The notes: generated by a model from the sequence alone, not told the origin. Positions 23,476 through 34,950 are shown, counted from the first letter of the stretch. The stretch is DNA of 64,000 nucleotides from Chlorokybus atmophyticus (GCA_009103225.1 RHPI01000810.1:913387-977386), one strand, 5' to 3'. Numbers and translations are program-made.

Positions 23476-24141
23476 GGTAGGTGCGTGTGGGTGCGTGTGG
23501 ATGCGTGCGTGCATGCGCGTGTGGGTGCGCGTGAGTGCTTGTGCAAGCAAATTACACATTGGTAGCAACAAAACACAACACCAACAATCTCTCACTACTC
23601 AAGGTCCGTCGCAAATTTATATGGCGACTGATTAAGGATTGAGGGACTAACGGGTGCCTGAGCCTGCCTGAAATGTTACTTTTGGACTGTTGGGTTTGCC
23701 ATTGGCTTATGTGAACTGACGCAGACGGCCGCGGGCTGAAAGTGGTTGGCAGTGGCACTGATCGGCCGAGAGTTGTCAACTGATACCCTTTGGTCAATGT
23801 GCACAGACGGCCGTAAGCCGTTAGCCGGTAGTCACGGACAGCTGACATCAATAGCCGGCAGTTTCCTTGCCGTTACATTGCTGTTAATATGTGACCCTTA
23901 CCGTTTGGCAAAAGTTGGCAATTTTTGCCGTAAGCCCACACTAACATGCCATGCAGCTTGTACAAACCTCTGGACTGATTGTTTGATCTTGCAGCTATAA
24001 GCCCACAATATAGACAATGTACCGGCAGTGGTGAGAGTATGTCCACTTGATACTGAGCAGCCGACTTGCGCACGAAACTACCTACAACATTGAGTCTAGC
24101 TGTCGCACTCATGCGCAGCTTGTCAACCCGTGGTGCCTGCC
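23476..24141. other. Spacer, no gene seen
   Basis: GTGCGTG-type repeats (23480-23545) are followed by unique DNA containing repeated GACGGCCG/TAGCCGG words (23725-23855). No frame resembles a known family. The left end of the large DNA transposon may lie here. Confidence 0.5.
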
Positions 24142-25117
24142 TCAGAGCTCCTCCTCAACCCTCTCCTGTTGTCCTTCCTCCGACAAGTCTTTTGCTTCAA
24201 CATCGGAGTCATCTTCTGCCTCGCTCGCTGACAATACAGCAGATACTTCGTCCTTCAGCTTGAATGTCAGCACCTCGCCGTGCATGCGCATGCGCTTGAT
24301 GGTCGCTTTAAGAGTGACCACGTGCATTTGGTAATGCTGTAAGAGCGGCGTGCTGCCAGAGGACTAGCCCATCAGCATACACATGCTTACCTCGTCTTCC
24401 GCTTTGTTGCACTCCGCCAGGCAGATAGTCAGCCTGCCGCGCTCCTCTTGGTTCACTCTGACCAACATGGCAATCTGCAAGCATACTGCTTAATTGTCGC
24501 TGAAAACATAAACATAGGTCATGGGTTGCCCGTTCGTGGTACTCCGCAGCTTTTCTTCTGCGACTTGTGAGCTCCCGCAAGTAGAAATAGGCTGTGCATT
24601 TGCGAGATTGGTCATGCTATTCATGTGCATGAGGGTGTGCATGTAGTACTGACAATGTATGTCATGTGCATGTGCAAGATAAAATACCCTAGCATGTGGC
24701 ATTGTCAGTGCATCCTAAGCCACCTTGGTTATGCCAGTCTTGTTTGGTCCCTTCAATCATGTCGCCGTGGTCGCAGCTGCTGGTGGGTCGGATGTTCTTA
24801 GAGGCAGTATTGTGGTGTGCCTTTGCCCACTCGGAGGGGGAGCCCTGTAAGATATCGCCCGAGTCACTGTTGTCATTGGCTGTGCCCTTGGTAGGCATGG
24901 TGGGGTTTAACACCAAGAACACCCCACCAGCACCTTGTCCGCCCTGTGCGAACATAGGCTTCAGCCCGGACCTCGACCACACGCCCACTACGCCCCTGGC
25001 AACGCCGCCAACGATCCACCAAACGCCACATACCCTCGTCATCACCGCTCTGTAAATGCATAGCTTGGCGGAGCCATCAATGATGTTTTCATGCGCAGGG
25101 ACTGGCATTGCCAGCAC
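24142..25117 (-). CDS. Minus-strand gene with coiled coil and acidic C-terminus, in the transposon block
   Basis: The last two exons are well supported. 24474-24391 (28 codons; LVRVNQEERGRLTICLAECN) ends at GAG/GTAAGC, and 24336-24142 begins after TCTTACAG. The latter continues in phase as HYQMHVVTLKATIKRMR and ends in a strongly acidic tail (SEAEDDSDVEAKDLSEEG) with a stop at 24142. An upstream exon at about 24590-24500 contains YFYLRELTSRRRKAAEYH. The frame 25117-24689 (SEWAKAHHNTASKNIRPTS) may be the 5' part. The gene diverges from the transposase at 25401 across a promoter region, which suggests a partner protein of the same transposon. Family not recognised. Confidence 0.5.
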
Positions 25118-25122
25118 TTGTC

Positions 25123-25240
25123 AATGGTACGAACTGCCATTGCCACTGTACAAAGGCATCTTACGTACCATTAAATCGGTTCAATCAGGATATTTCTGTA
25201 GACTCACCCCACCATGGACGTGCAATGGCTCAATGGTACC
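25123..25240. promoter_or_regulatory. Divergent promoter region with repeated CGTACCATT motif
   Basis: AATGGTACG (25123-25131), CGTACCATT (25164-25172) and AATGGTACC (25232-25240) lie between the minus-strand gene and the transposase start. The same motif recurs upstream of the OTU gene at 39942-40092. Confidence 0.4.
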
Positions 25241-25400
25241 ATAGTAATGGAATGACGAAGCCGTCACGCAAGTGAATGACGGCTAAGTTTCCCGCCTCTG
25301 ACATGCAAGGGTAGCGGCGGCGACGGCGGCAGCTGTGCGTGTTGTTGGATATGATAACAGGTTACACTGGCGACACCTGTGTCGACGTTAGTAGTGAACT

Positions 25401-28400
25401 ATGGGAGTCTTTTGTCCGTATTGCCACGTGCGCTTCGCCACACGCAGCTCGGTCTACATGCACATTGTTGGCAGCAAGGTGTGCAAGCAAATCAAGCTGT
25501 ATGTCGGCCAGCGTCCATTACAGTACGATGCGGGTCATGTTGAACCGGGCAACTCGATCCAGGGTGCGCACATGCTTGATGCTGAAGGACCCCCACCAAG
25601 AGACATTCGCACAGCAGCGACAGGAGGAGGAGGAAGTGATCGAGGGCTTTTGATGTGTGCGTGTGCCTGAGAAACATGTGGCACGCCGGCATGGAAGTGG
25701 AGGCATCCCTTCACACGCGTCAGAATCCATGTGGTATGGGTCGGAGCATGCTCTAGCAGTGGCATTCGTGCAGTGCAACAACGGCCAAGGCCTGTCGGCC
25801 TCCGACATGGGGCGGATCATCAAATGTAATGCATCCGAAATGCACACTTCCTGACGAAAGAGCTCCAGTGGGAGACCGGTGTGCATGTGGCCAACTACCT
25901 CCGGACCACAATTGCTTTCTCTTAATATGAGGTGTGTTCACGGTGTGCGGTGCATGTGCTTCAACCATTAAAGCCATGTTATATATGCACATGGGAGTGT
26001 GCTGCCGTAACAGAACTACGTGACGGCTGACCTGCGCAAGCTTAGAGACCCTGAAGATCATAACATCAGCGTCACATATATGCCGGCTAAGGTCTGTAAA
26101 ATGCAGTAGCTAATGCAGTATCTATGAAGTATCTAATCTGAGGCCAGCATGCCTGTTAATGCTCCTGGTCCGAGCAGGTATGGCTTGCGCGATTGTATGG
26201 CAATCCACATGCCGCTAATGGCTTTAATCTCCAGTACAGTGGTGACGAGCACAGCTTTGGCCATCCTTCCACAGGCAATTGATGGAAGGATGTTGAGCGG
26301 GATTTGAGGAGAGAGGTGGGGGAAGCGTCCTACTTGGCGCCTGCCATTCTGTACAGTGACAAGCCCACACTGGACAGCGCGGGCAAGCGCTCTGGCTACC
26401 CTCTGATGGCATCGCTGGCCAACTACAGTTTGGACATGTATGCTAGCAACATGGGGGTTGTTATGATAGCGCTTTTGCCGGTGGTTCACGCAGTGGCCGG
26501 GCATCCCACTTGATCGCAGGGCAACGAATCATTTCCAATTTAACAACGTGAGATTTTTCATGACGCTTTGAATGTAGTGTTAGGGGATGTGAAGCGGGCG
26601 AGCTGGGAAGTTCTGCAGCTCATCGACCCGAATGGCGTCGAGCGGCGTGTGTTTCCCGCGCTTGCCAACTACATCGGCGACTTGCAGGTAGTGGGCATGC
26701 ATTGTTGTAATCGGATGCAGCCTGCCGGCAAACAGTGCATGAAGGACGTTGTCAGTGGAGCATCCGAGTTTGTCGTGTTGCGGGAGACTGCCACACTCGC
26801 ACGCACTGTGTCAGGCAATCAAATACGACATCCTTGCGATGTTTGTCTCGTCATCGAATCGAATCTATTGGAGATGAATGAGGATGCGGAATTGAAAACC
26901 GAGGCTTTCTACACACCAGCAATACGACAGCTGCGGGCGGACCTGCATGGCGGTTAGGAATGCATGCGGGACATCCAAGGCTTTGAAAGAGCAGCACTCC
27001 ATGCATGTTGAGGAGGTAATGGTTAATTTATCGGCATTTGTGAAGATGAATGGCTTTCCGTGCAACCAGGCAATGTGGTTTGGCAACAAAATGCACTGTG
27101 GGGTTGGCAACAGTCGTGGGTGCCGGGAGCTGACTGCTATTCTCGCCTTCACCCCAACGCAATGCATGTGCTGAGAGGCATCATTGACCATCCGCTTGCT
27201 GATGTGTACGACGCTGCGAAGGAACGCATGCGTCCATTCATGAGACGGATTTGCCAGGCTAGACACATTTCTGGTGTTGCTTTTTTGTTGAATCCAACGA
27301 CACGTGCTCACAAGCAGATGTGCACAGGCTAAATGTATGCAAGGCGACTCTACGGGTTTTGCACTTCAAGGCACCCACAAGCATAGTAGATTTCTTCCTG
27401 TCTTACCACTCTTTTCAGGTGGTGGAGAAAGTGGTGTTGCAGGTGCTGCCGGTCCATGCAGATCGTTTGCTGCTCGACAGTGAGGGCAACAATTTCTTCA
27501 CCATCGCTGCCGCATTGCTTGCCCAAAGGAACAAGAAATTACTCAGGCCGCATGAATATGTAAGAGACCCTGACCACAACCGACAACGAGCTGGCTGCCT
27601 TCAAGTCTGCAGTGTTGCATCCGCTACTGTCGTCATATTTTGCACAGAAGTCAGGTTGAAAGATTGAGAAGATGCATCAACTCACTCATTTTGGGCCGGC
27701 AATTGTCAGCAGTGGACACTCAGATTGGTTCAGCGCCAACCGCTTGGAGCAGACGCACGCCCAAAATATCACACAGTGGGCGCGTGGTGGCAACAACCGG
27801 GACTACCAGGCGCGTATCCTGAAGGCATGGAGTTGTGCGGAATATGTGAGAGAGGATGGCATGGTCGTGGATCTCGAGATGCTCTCGATCATGGCACAGG
27901 CGCGGCAGCAGTGCTGTAATGTAATGGAGAAGACGGACAATTTGCTAAGGATGGATGTGCTGACAAAAAGAGAGTCCAGAGAGTCCGCGCGTAGCCGCCA
28001 AGTCGCCCTAAAGACTCCATTCGCCTACAAGTTGCTTGCTACCCTGGACAGCTGGTTACAGAGGAAACAACTGCAATTGGCTGCCGGGTGGCGTGCTGTT
28101 CGCATGTTGATCGAAGGCGCAGCGATGTACATGACATCAGGGTCAGCATGGCGCGCGCAACTGGGATGTTCCATGGGCGGCCTTGGTTCTCTACACTTGA
28201 GTTGGAAGGTGACGAGAACGGTGTGAACATGACGTGGTGGGCTCAGGCACTCCTTTTTTGCGCGTGGTGTGGTGGGGTGGTAGCGGCGAGCGCGTGTGGA
28301 AGGAGGTCGTGTTTGTCCGCTGATTCACAAAGCTGAATGTGACGAGCGACACAAAGTGCATCGCTTTGGAATGGGAAAGCGTTGAAGGGGTCCACATCTC

Positions 28401-28577
28401 GATATCGTGACTTTGGAGCAAGTAAAAGGCATTGTCCAGCTGCTCCCCATGTTTGACAAGGACAGCGCCCGTGTACAAGAGGGCAAGTATTGGGTGAACG
28501 TTCGCTGCACTGCCACGTGACACATGTACTTGTCTCACTACTCTGAGTTTGGAGCATATCAGTTAGTTAAGCATTGC
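25401..28577 (+). pseudogene. KDZ/Plavaka-like transposase, multi-exon or frameshifted
   Basis: The N-terminus (25401) is a C2H2-like finger: CPYCHVRFATRSSVYMHI followed by GSKVC. Further blocks typical of Plavaka-type transposases follow in order. ILYSDKPTLDSAGKRSGYPL (about 26350-26410) contains the expected catalytic Asp. GVERRVFPALANYIGDLQ lies at 26634-26688. ALWGWQQSWVPGADCYSRLH lies at about 27088-27147, with MHVLRGIIDH after it. HFGPAIVSSGHSDWFSANRL plus EQTH lies at about 27687-27758, with the third acidic residue. The C-terminal tail (VTLEQVKGIVQLLPMFDK, then KYWVNVRC and HYSEFGAYQLV) runs to about 28577. Frame changes near 26945, 27180, 27310, 27665 and 28230 are partly explained by introns (for example TTGCAG/GTAGTG at 26688), but some must be mutations. 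The family cuts and pastes DNA transposons. Intactness cannot be claimed. Confidence 0.62.
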
Positions 28578-28722
28578 TAATCGTATGCTAGACTTTTGCA
28601 TATGGACGTGTACATTACCGGGCAGCTGTCACTGCACAACTGTCACCACCATCGAATGTTGAAAGCAACATTTAACAATCAGTCCGTCATGTGGCATTAA
28701 GCATCAATACAGTGCACCACAC

Positions 28723-29042
28723 TCAAGCCTCATAATTCCATAACACAGGAGGGTAGTCACAGCGCATATCCATTGTTTCAAGCATGAGACGCCTTATGCA
28801 CTCCGCCATTGCGGGAGGAACTGCATTCGCTATGGTAATGGCCGAGGTCATCCATGGCACTCTCAGCGCTGTTTGCCATGCAGCAATGCCGCCCCTGGTG
28901 CTTCGAAGGCCATAGACCGGGTACATTTGTTGTGGCGCTTTTAATGTCACGATTGTCTTCTTCGCGCTAGCGAACAGGTGCGGCGATAGCAGTCCAACCG
29001 CCTTGCCCGCGTGCGAGCAGCGTGCTGGTGGGGTAGCTACCA
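28723..29042 (-). pseudogene. C5-cytosine DNA methyltransferase, C-terminal part (target recognition and motif X side)
   Basis: Read leftward from 29042, the open frame runs VVATPPARCSHAGKAVGLL, a linker, YPVYGLRSTRGGIAAWQTAL, then VPWMTSAITIANAVPPAMAE and a stop at 28723. Phage- and bacteria-type C5 methyltransferases end with the same pattern (a Trp..Ala/Met..WM..L..AIPPA motif before the terminal helix). The N-terminal part lies at 33985-34438. The copia element at 29043-33979 splits them at its TACCA target site, and the frame matches across it. The 3' end faces the transposase 3' end about 150 bases away. Confidence 0.78.
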
Positions 29043-29611
29043 TGTTGGAGTATAGGACCTGATTCTGCCGTCTCTAGACTTTACTCAGCTTAATCTGGCT
29101 AAGTACTCATTAGTGTTAAAGTATAGGACTAGATTCTGCCGTCTTTAGACTCCAGTCAGCTTAGTGTGGCTAAGTATTTAGCAATTTTGTACTTAGCAAT
29201 ATATTGGAGTATATGTCATGGTTTTGCCGCCTCTAGACTCCAGTCACTTTAGTCTGGCTAAGTGCTCATTAGTTTGTTCTTAGCAGACTCCAGACGTCTG
29301 TGTAGTTTCCTAACAGTGTTGACAATCCTGGCAGTTTCAACGGTTTAGGGCTGTGTTAGGGTTTGGTGTTGACCAAACCTGACTTGTATGACCATTTTAT
29401 AGTTAGAAAGGTTATTTGGGTATAAGCGGACGCCCATACACGTTTTCTAATGGTTCACTTTCACTTGTGCTTGAGTCTGGGGGCGGCAAGGCCTGATTCT
29501 GGCGTGGCCTGGATTTGATTTGATCTGGCATGGTCTGATTGGTTGTTTCGCTTGCACGGACTGTTTGAGGGTGTTGTGTTGTGTATTCACGCAATAGCTC
29601 ACATCTCAACA
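29043..29611 (+). repeat. 5' LTR of copia family 3, with internal tandem repeat
   Basis: About three copies of an 80-90-bp unit (GGAGTATAGGA..TTCTGCCG..TCTAGACTCC..CTGGCTAAGTACTCATTAG) occupy the first 260 bases. The 3' LTR has the same structure. Confidence 0.88.
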
Positions 29612-29786
29612 GGATCTGGGCCCACCTACGCTGGGTATTAAGCTGGTATAGGCATTTTGGTGGAGCATTTACTTTGATAGTAGCTTTTTTTGAGTTTGTG
29701 CCATTCTGGTGAGAATGTGAAGGTCTGAACGCCTGGAACTGCTGTTTTTGGCCTGATTTGGGCTTGTTTTCAGCAAGGGTTTTGCT

Positions 29787-30545
29787 ATGACGACCAGCTA
29801 CGACAAGGTGGTGATTGAGCCGCTTTGAGATGACAATTACAACGCCTGGAGCAGCCACATGATATGGTTGTTCGAGCACAAGAGCTTGTGGGAGTTCGTG
29901 GACCCAGAGGAGGCAGACCCTCTACCCATAGGCCGGAGCGCTGTTTAAAAGCAGAACTCCAAAAAAGCACTTGCACTCATTCGTTTGAAGGTGAGGGACT
30001 TTGACTTGGTCACGTTGGATGCTGGCTCCACTGCTAGGGAGGCTTGAGAGAAGTTATCAGACTCTTTTAAGGCCAAAAACAATGCGAAGCGTGTTTAGCT
30101 AAGGCGCAACCTGAATGCCTTGAAAAAGGAGTTCAGTGAGCCAGTTACCAAGTACATTTCGTGAGCAAGAGAGCTTTAAAAAGACCTACTAGGCGTTGGC
30201 AGCAAACTGAAGGAGTCTGAGGTGGTTTGGGCTATCCTTTCAGGTCTGCCAGACGACTTTAACACCTTGATCACGGTGATGAAAGGTCTTGACTCTGACC
30301 CCACGTTGGATGAGTTTATGCCAAGGTTGCCACAAGTTGAGCAGAGGCTCAAGAAGAAGGATGAGGCTTCAAATACGGTAGCTTTTGCAGTTTCCAGATC
30401 TGGTGGACTAAGTTACAGCTCCAAACCCAAGGCACACGGAGCTGGTTCTTCAAACCACAGCAGTTTCTACGAAAAAGCAGGTTAGGAAGTGCAACTACTA
30501 CAAGATGCTTGGTCGTTTAGAGGAGAAAGGTTGGAAGAAGCACTG
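29787..30545 (+). pseudogene. gag: copia family 3 gag, broken
   Basis: ATG 29787 opens MTTSYDKVVIEPL and stops at once (TGA). The rest is recognisable as copia gag (NYNAWSSHMIWLFEHKSLWE; VWAILSGLPDDFNTLITVMK at 30226). At least five in-frame stops are present, several at positions where Arg CGA, Gln CAA/CAG or Trp is expected. The zinc knuckle at about 30487-30545 reads CNYYKMLGR.., with the second Cys changed to Tyr and the His to Arg. Confidence 0.85.
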
Positions 30546-30556
30546 CAGGCGTAAGA

Positions 30557-33206
30557 GTGTTAGAAAACAGGAAACCTGTGGCTTTTACTGCTGGTGCTTC
30601 AAGCTTTGACCAGAGCTGGGTTTTAGACTATGGTGCCAACCGCCATATGACCTTTAACAAGTCTGCATTTGTCTCATTTAAACGCCTGGTCAGACCCTTC
30701 AGTGTTGGATGCACTGAAAAGGGAAGCGTGATGGGCGCTATTGGCCAGGGGGATGTCATCCTTGATTGCCAAGTTGAGGGTTCAACAAGGCAAGTGCAGC
30801 TCAAAAATGTTCTTTATGTTTTATAGCTTGCTATAAGTTTATTGTCAAGGCTGCTGCACTTGCTGGTGCTAAGATTGAGTTTAAGGGGCGAAAGGCCTGC
30901 ATTGTGTTTGGGGGCATTAAGAGGCTGGAGGCTTTGAGTCATGGAGGAGAGTTGTACTTGATTCAGGGCCAGACTTTAGTCTAGCATGTCCAGAAAGTTC
31001 AGGCACTTGTTGCAGCACCTTTGGTGTCTGCTCAAATCTGGCACAGGAGGTTTGGGCATTTGTGCTTTGATAATTCGGCGCTTTTGGTGAAGGAAAGCAT
31101 GGTGGATGGCATTATTTCCAGTCCTGAAGACTGCCAGGCTACGAAGGCTGCTTTGTGCGACTTTGTGGTTCTCAGAAAACAGACCCGGCTGCCATTTCAT
31201 CACTCTACTCGTGTGAGTACGCATTGCTTAGAGCTTGTCCACATGGATGTGTGCCGTCTCATGCCGGTGATATCATTTGGTGGAAACTTCAAGTATTTTG
31301 TCACATTCTTGGATGATTTCAGCAAGTTGTCCGTGGTCGTGTCGTTGCTGTTGAAGTCAGATGTTACCAAGGCAGGCGCAGAGGTTTTCAGCTGATTGAG
31401 ACCCAGAACAGTCTAAAAGCTACTTCAGTCCGCTCAGATCGTGGTGGCGAGTTCGTTAACAACAACTTGAGGGACTACTAATCTAAGAAGGGCATGCGGC
31501 ATGAGACTACAGCACCTTATACTCCAGAACGGCAAGGCGCAAGGGCTAGACCGCACGGTCTTGGAGAAGGTTAGGTCCGTGCTCATTGATATCAAGATGG
31601 AGGACTGCATGTGGCGTGAGGCTTTGCTTGCTGCAACTTTGTTCGCAACCGCTCTCCCATGCAATCTCAAGCCAAGACTCCGTGGGAACTATTCACAGGT
31701 GTGAGGCCTGATGTTAGCATGCTGAGAGTCTTCGATTCTGCTGCCTTTGTCCAAGTACCCAAGCAACAGCGACACAAATCAGCTAAAGTCAGCCGCCGTG
31801 GAGTGTTTGTGGGTTATGAGATTAGTGTGAAGGCGTGGAGAGTTTTGCTGGATGAAACTCGCAAGGTTGTGGTGAGTCGTGATGTGACTTTTATTAAGGG
31901 AGGAGTAGAAGCTGGAGTTTTGGGCGTTGACATCACTTTGGATGCCGATAAACCTTTAAAACCAGCAGTTCGAGTTGTTTCAGACCATGTTCCTGCAGTT
32001 TCAGAACAGAGTCTGCATTATCCAGGTCATGTTACTCTGGATTCATGCAGCAAAAGCCCTTCAGCTCTTGACACCACTGAAACCCAACACCAGCAACAGC
32101 GAGGAAAGCAGCACCGTTCGCGTGAGAGGCAGAAACCTGATTGGTTTCAAGACAAAGCTTATGCGGTGTTTGATGCACTGCAAGGTCTGAAGGAGCCCAG
32201 CACTTATGAGCAGGCTCTTCAAGGTCCAGATGCAGACCTTTGGCAAAAAGCTATAGATGAGGAGATCGCGTCCTTGCTTGCCAACCAGGCCTGGAGGCTA
32301 AAAATTGTTCCGGCCGACACAAAACCCATTCCGGTCAAGTGGGTTTACACGATCAAGAAAGACGGCCAAGGCAACATCGAGCACTACAAGGCGAGGCTTG
32401 TTGCGAAGGGCTTTCTTCAACAAGAGGGCATCGACTTTAATGAGGTCTTTGCAACCGCTCGTAAGCATACAACTTTTCGGACTTTGCTGGCTTTGGTGGT
32501 CGCCCAGGACTTTAAGCTGCATCATCTTGATGTGAAGACTGCGCTTCTCTATGGCGAGCTTGAAAAGGACATTTATGTGCAACAACCCAAGGGCTACCGT
32601 AAGGGAGGTCCCAATGTGGCTTGTAAGCTTATGAAGGCCGTATATGGTCTGAAACAGGCGCCCAGGGTTTGGCACATCCGCTTAACCAAAGAGCTTGAGA
32701 TTCTGGGCTTTGTTCCCAGCACTACAAACCAATGACTCTTCGTTCCTGAAGAGCTGCAGGAACAGGCGGATTCGTTTTCTGAAGATCTGCCAAGATCAGC
32801 CAAGTGCAGATGGTCACCAGATTGGTTGACAAGTATAGGCTGCAAGATGCCAAGGTTTATGTCTGCACCTACCTTGGAGCACTGGAAGGCTGTAAAGGCT
32901 TGTTTGCGCTATGTGGCTGGGACTTCCAGTGTTGGCATTACTTTTTCTGTTGGACTTACAGTTTTGGAGGGTTACTGCGACGCAGATTATGCAAGTGACC
33001 TTGACTCTAGGCGGTCCAGTACTGGCTACACATTCTTGTTGAATGGTGGAGTCGTGAGTTGGAGCAGCAAGCTTCAACCCACTGTTGCAGTTTCTACTGC
33101 AGAGGCTGAGTATGGCTGCATCTTAGGCAACCATAGAGGGGCTTTAATTGCGCAAGCTGGTTGCAGACTTGGGTCTAGACTAGACTGTCATCCCCATGCA
33201 CTGTGA
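30557..33206 (+). pseudogene. pol: copia family 3 pol (protease, integrase, reverse transcriptase, RNase H), broken
   Basis: The protease site reads LDYGANRHMT (about 30625), where DSGA is expected. Integrase follows: WHRRFGH (31036), a damaged zinc site, HMDV with the first catalytic Asp (about 31242), FRSD-like RSDRGGEF after a frameshift (about 31433), and a broken TPE/QNG region. Reverse transcriptase covers 31659-32735 (IPVKWVYTIKKDGQGNIEHY, then KARLVAKGFLQQEGIDF, then VYGLKQAPRVWH) and stops. The block with YVDD is deleted between about 32735 and 32826. RNase H keeps YCDADYASDLDSRRSSTGY (32974 on). The element cannot encode a working polymerase. Confidence 0.87.
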
Positions 33207-33435
33207 CAACCAAGGAGCTATTAGACTTTTAAAGCACCCTTTTGCTTCAGTCAAATCGAAGCACATTGTTGTCATGTATCACTTTGTACGGGAGCGCGTC
33301 GCTCGTGGCGAGGTGGAGTTCAAGTTTGCAAGACTGAAGACATGCTTGCAGACTTTATGGCAAAAGCTTTGACACCTTTTATGGTCCAGACCTGCTGCGA
33401 AGGTCTAGGCATCCACTAAGCTGCCTACGCGGGAG

Positions 33436-33979
33436 TGTTGGAGTATAGGGCCAGATTTTGCCGTCTCTAGACTCCAATCAGCTTAGTCTGGCTAAGCACT
33501 CATTAGTGTAGGAGTATAGGACGAGATTCTGCCGTCACTAGACTCCGGTCAGCTTAGTCTGGCTAAGTACTTAGCAGTTTTGTACTTAGCAATATATTGG
33601 AGTATAGAACATGGCTTTGCCGCCTTTAGACACCAGTCAGCTTAGTCTGGCTAAGTACTCATTGGTTTGTACTTAGCAGACTCCAAACCTGTCAAGTTTC
33701 CCAACAGTTCTGACAATCCTGGCAGTTTCAACGATTTAGGGCTGTATTAGGGTTTGGTGTTTACCAGACCCGACTTGTATGACTACTTTGTACTTAGAAA
33801 GGTTATTTGGGTATAAAGAGACGCTTATACACGTTTTCTAATAGTTCACTTTCACTTGTGCTTGAGTCGGGGGGCGGCAAGGCCTGATTCTGGCGTGGTC
33901 TGACTGGTCATTCTGCTGGCACGGACTGGTTGAGGTTGTTGTGTTGTGTATTCACGCCTAGATAGCTCACATCTCAACA
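33436..33979 (+). repeat. 3' LTR of copia family 3
   Basis: It follows a short purine tract (GCGGGAG, 33429-33435), repeats the 5' LTR with small indels, ends CTCAACA and is followed by TACCA. Confidence 0.9.
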
Positions 33980-33984
33980 TACCA

Positions 33985-34438
33985 CTGGCTGTCTTATCCT
34001 AAAAACACGGTGTCAAAAAGCTGATAGGCCAAACATCATGCCATAAAGGGACAGATTGGGTCTGCATGAGGAATCTGCTCCTTGCACATTTCCAATCACA
34101 AAAGTGACCTGGCTTGCAAGCAGCAGATGTCGGACGAGCGATATTATATCCGAGTGTTTCCAGAATGCGCCATGTGTTGCCCGTTGAGGTGCCGGGATAG
34201 CACCTGAATAGACCTGGCATGGTGGACTAGCCGACATGAGCTTGTACTTGCTCAGCTCTCCTGCACTCAGGGTGCATACGTCGTGGTGTATAAAGGGCAG
34301 CGGGTACGTAGAGGAGGGACTTCTGTTCATACCGGTCACGTCAAAGCCTGTGTGATATAGACCGACACTGGCACCGCACAGCCGCAGAATAGGTTGAATG
34401 CCCTTGGTCTGCGTGTGCGTCAAAGCTTATTGTTAAAT
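33985..34438 (-). pseudogene. C5-cytosine DNA methyltransferase, N-terminal catalytic part
   Basis: On the minus strand, motif I appears as FNLFCGC (34402-34382) and continues after a one-base frameshift as GASVGLYHTGFDVTGMN. The pattern YPLPFIHHDV then follows. Motif IV is SASPPCQVYSG with the catalytic Cys codon at 34219-34217. Motif VI reads FVIGNVQGA, where ENV is expected; the catalytic Glu codon is GGA (34093-34091). MMFGLSAF is cut by TGA at 34015-34013, where the family has Arg (CGA to TGA). The frame continues HRVFRIRQPVV into the part at 29042-28723. The enzyme would methylate cytosine C5; this copy is dead through the insertion, one stop, one frameshift and loss of the motif VI Glu. 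It resembles phage- or bacteria-type enzymes more than DNMT1 or DNMT3. Confidence 0.8.
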
Positions 34439-34461
34439 GGCGTGTATGTGGTCAAAACTGG

Positions 34462-34950
34462 TCATGGTGCTGGCCAGGGACTAACAATGATGCCGTGCGG
34501 GCTTTCTTTGCGACTGACATTTTCACCTCCGGCGCGCAGATTATAGCGTGCCCCATTAGCTGATGTGTACGCGAATGCGTTGTGCCCTTCAAAGTTGATG
34601 GTTTGTGGTCGATTACCGTCAATGATGACTATACGGTGCTGCCCTGCAAAGCCATTTTCCATTGCACCATGCATATACGATGCGTCCTCAATCTCGCACG
34701 CTAAGAAGCGTTGCTGACGCTTGCTTGAATAATTCCACAACGCCGGCATACTATTCCCCATCCAGCGGCCAATGCACTATGACACTCACACTGCTCAGCT
34801 GCTCGCATCCAAGCTTATTTGCGTTCCGCAGTCGATGCAGTGCATTGCCCAATGGTCGATGGTCTGCCTCCTCTACAGCGGCCAGGGGGTGGAACTGCCC
34901 ACGCCCACACCGTGGAAGACTGCTCCAAATGCGACAACATCTTCAACATG
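34462..34950 (-). pseudogene. Unknown protein with Tudor-like start and conserved-looking C-terminus
   Basis: 34761-34462 is open (100 codons) and contains GQHRIVIIDGNRPQTINFEG, then HNAFAYTSANGARYNLRAGG, and a stop. Upstream in other frames are a zinc-ribbon-like MHCIDCG (about 34845) and SVSVIVHWPLDGE.YAGVV, which resembles a Tudor/agenet strand (V.WP.DG.YYAG). The frame changes suggest a decayed multi-exon gene directly upstream of the methyltransferase on the same strand; it could even be the same gene. The family assignment is a guess. Confidence 0.3.

Larger units (their letters stand above)
29043..33979 (+). mobile_element. Ty1/copia element (family 3) inserted in the methyltransferase gene
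   Basis: LTRs 29043-29611 and 33436-33979 start TGTTGGAG and end CTCAACA. A 5-bp direct repeat TACCA flanks the element (29038-29042 and 33980-33984). After the 5' LTR comes a primer site GGATCTGGGCCCA, two changes from the GGTTATGGGCCCA site of the other copia families. Coding order is gag, protease, integrase, reverse transcriptase, RNase H, which defines Ty1/copia. All domains are damaged, and the YVDD core of reverse transcriptase is deleted. Confidence 0.93.

Noticed and set aside
28723-34438. Methyltransferase as a free host DNMT1 or DNMT3 gene
   Set aside because: The motif set (compact, HRVF block, WM..AVPPA end) fits phage/bacteria-type enzymes, and no DNMT1 or DNMT3 accessory domains are visible.
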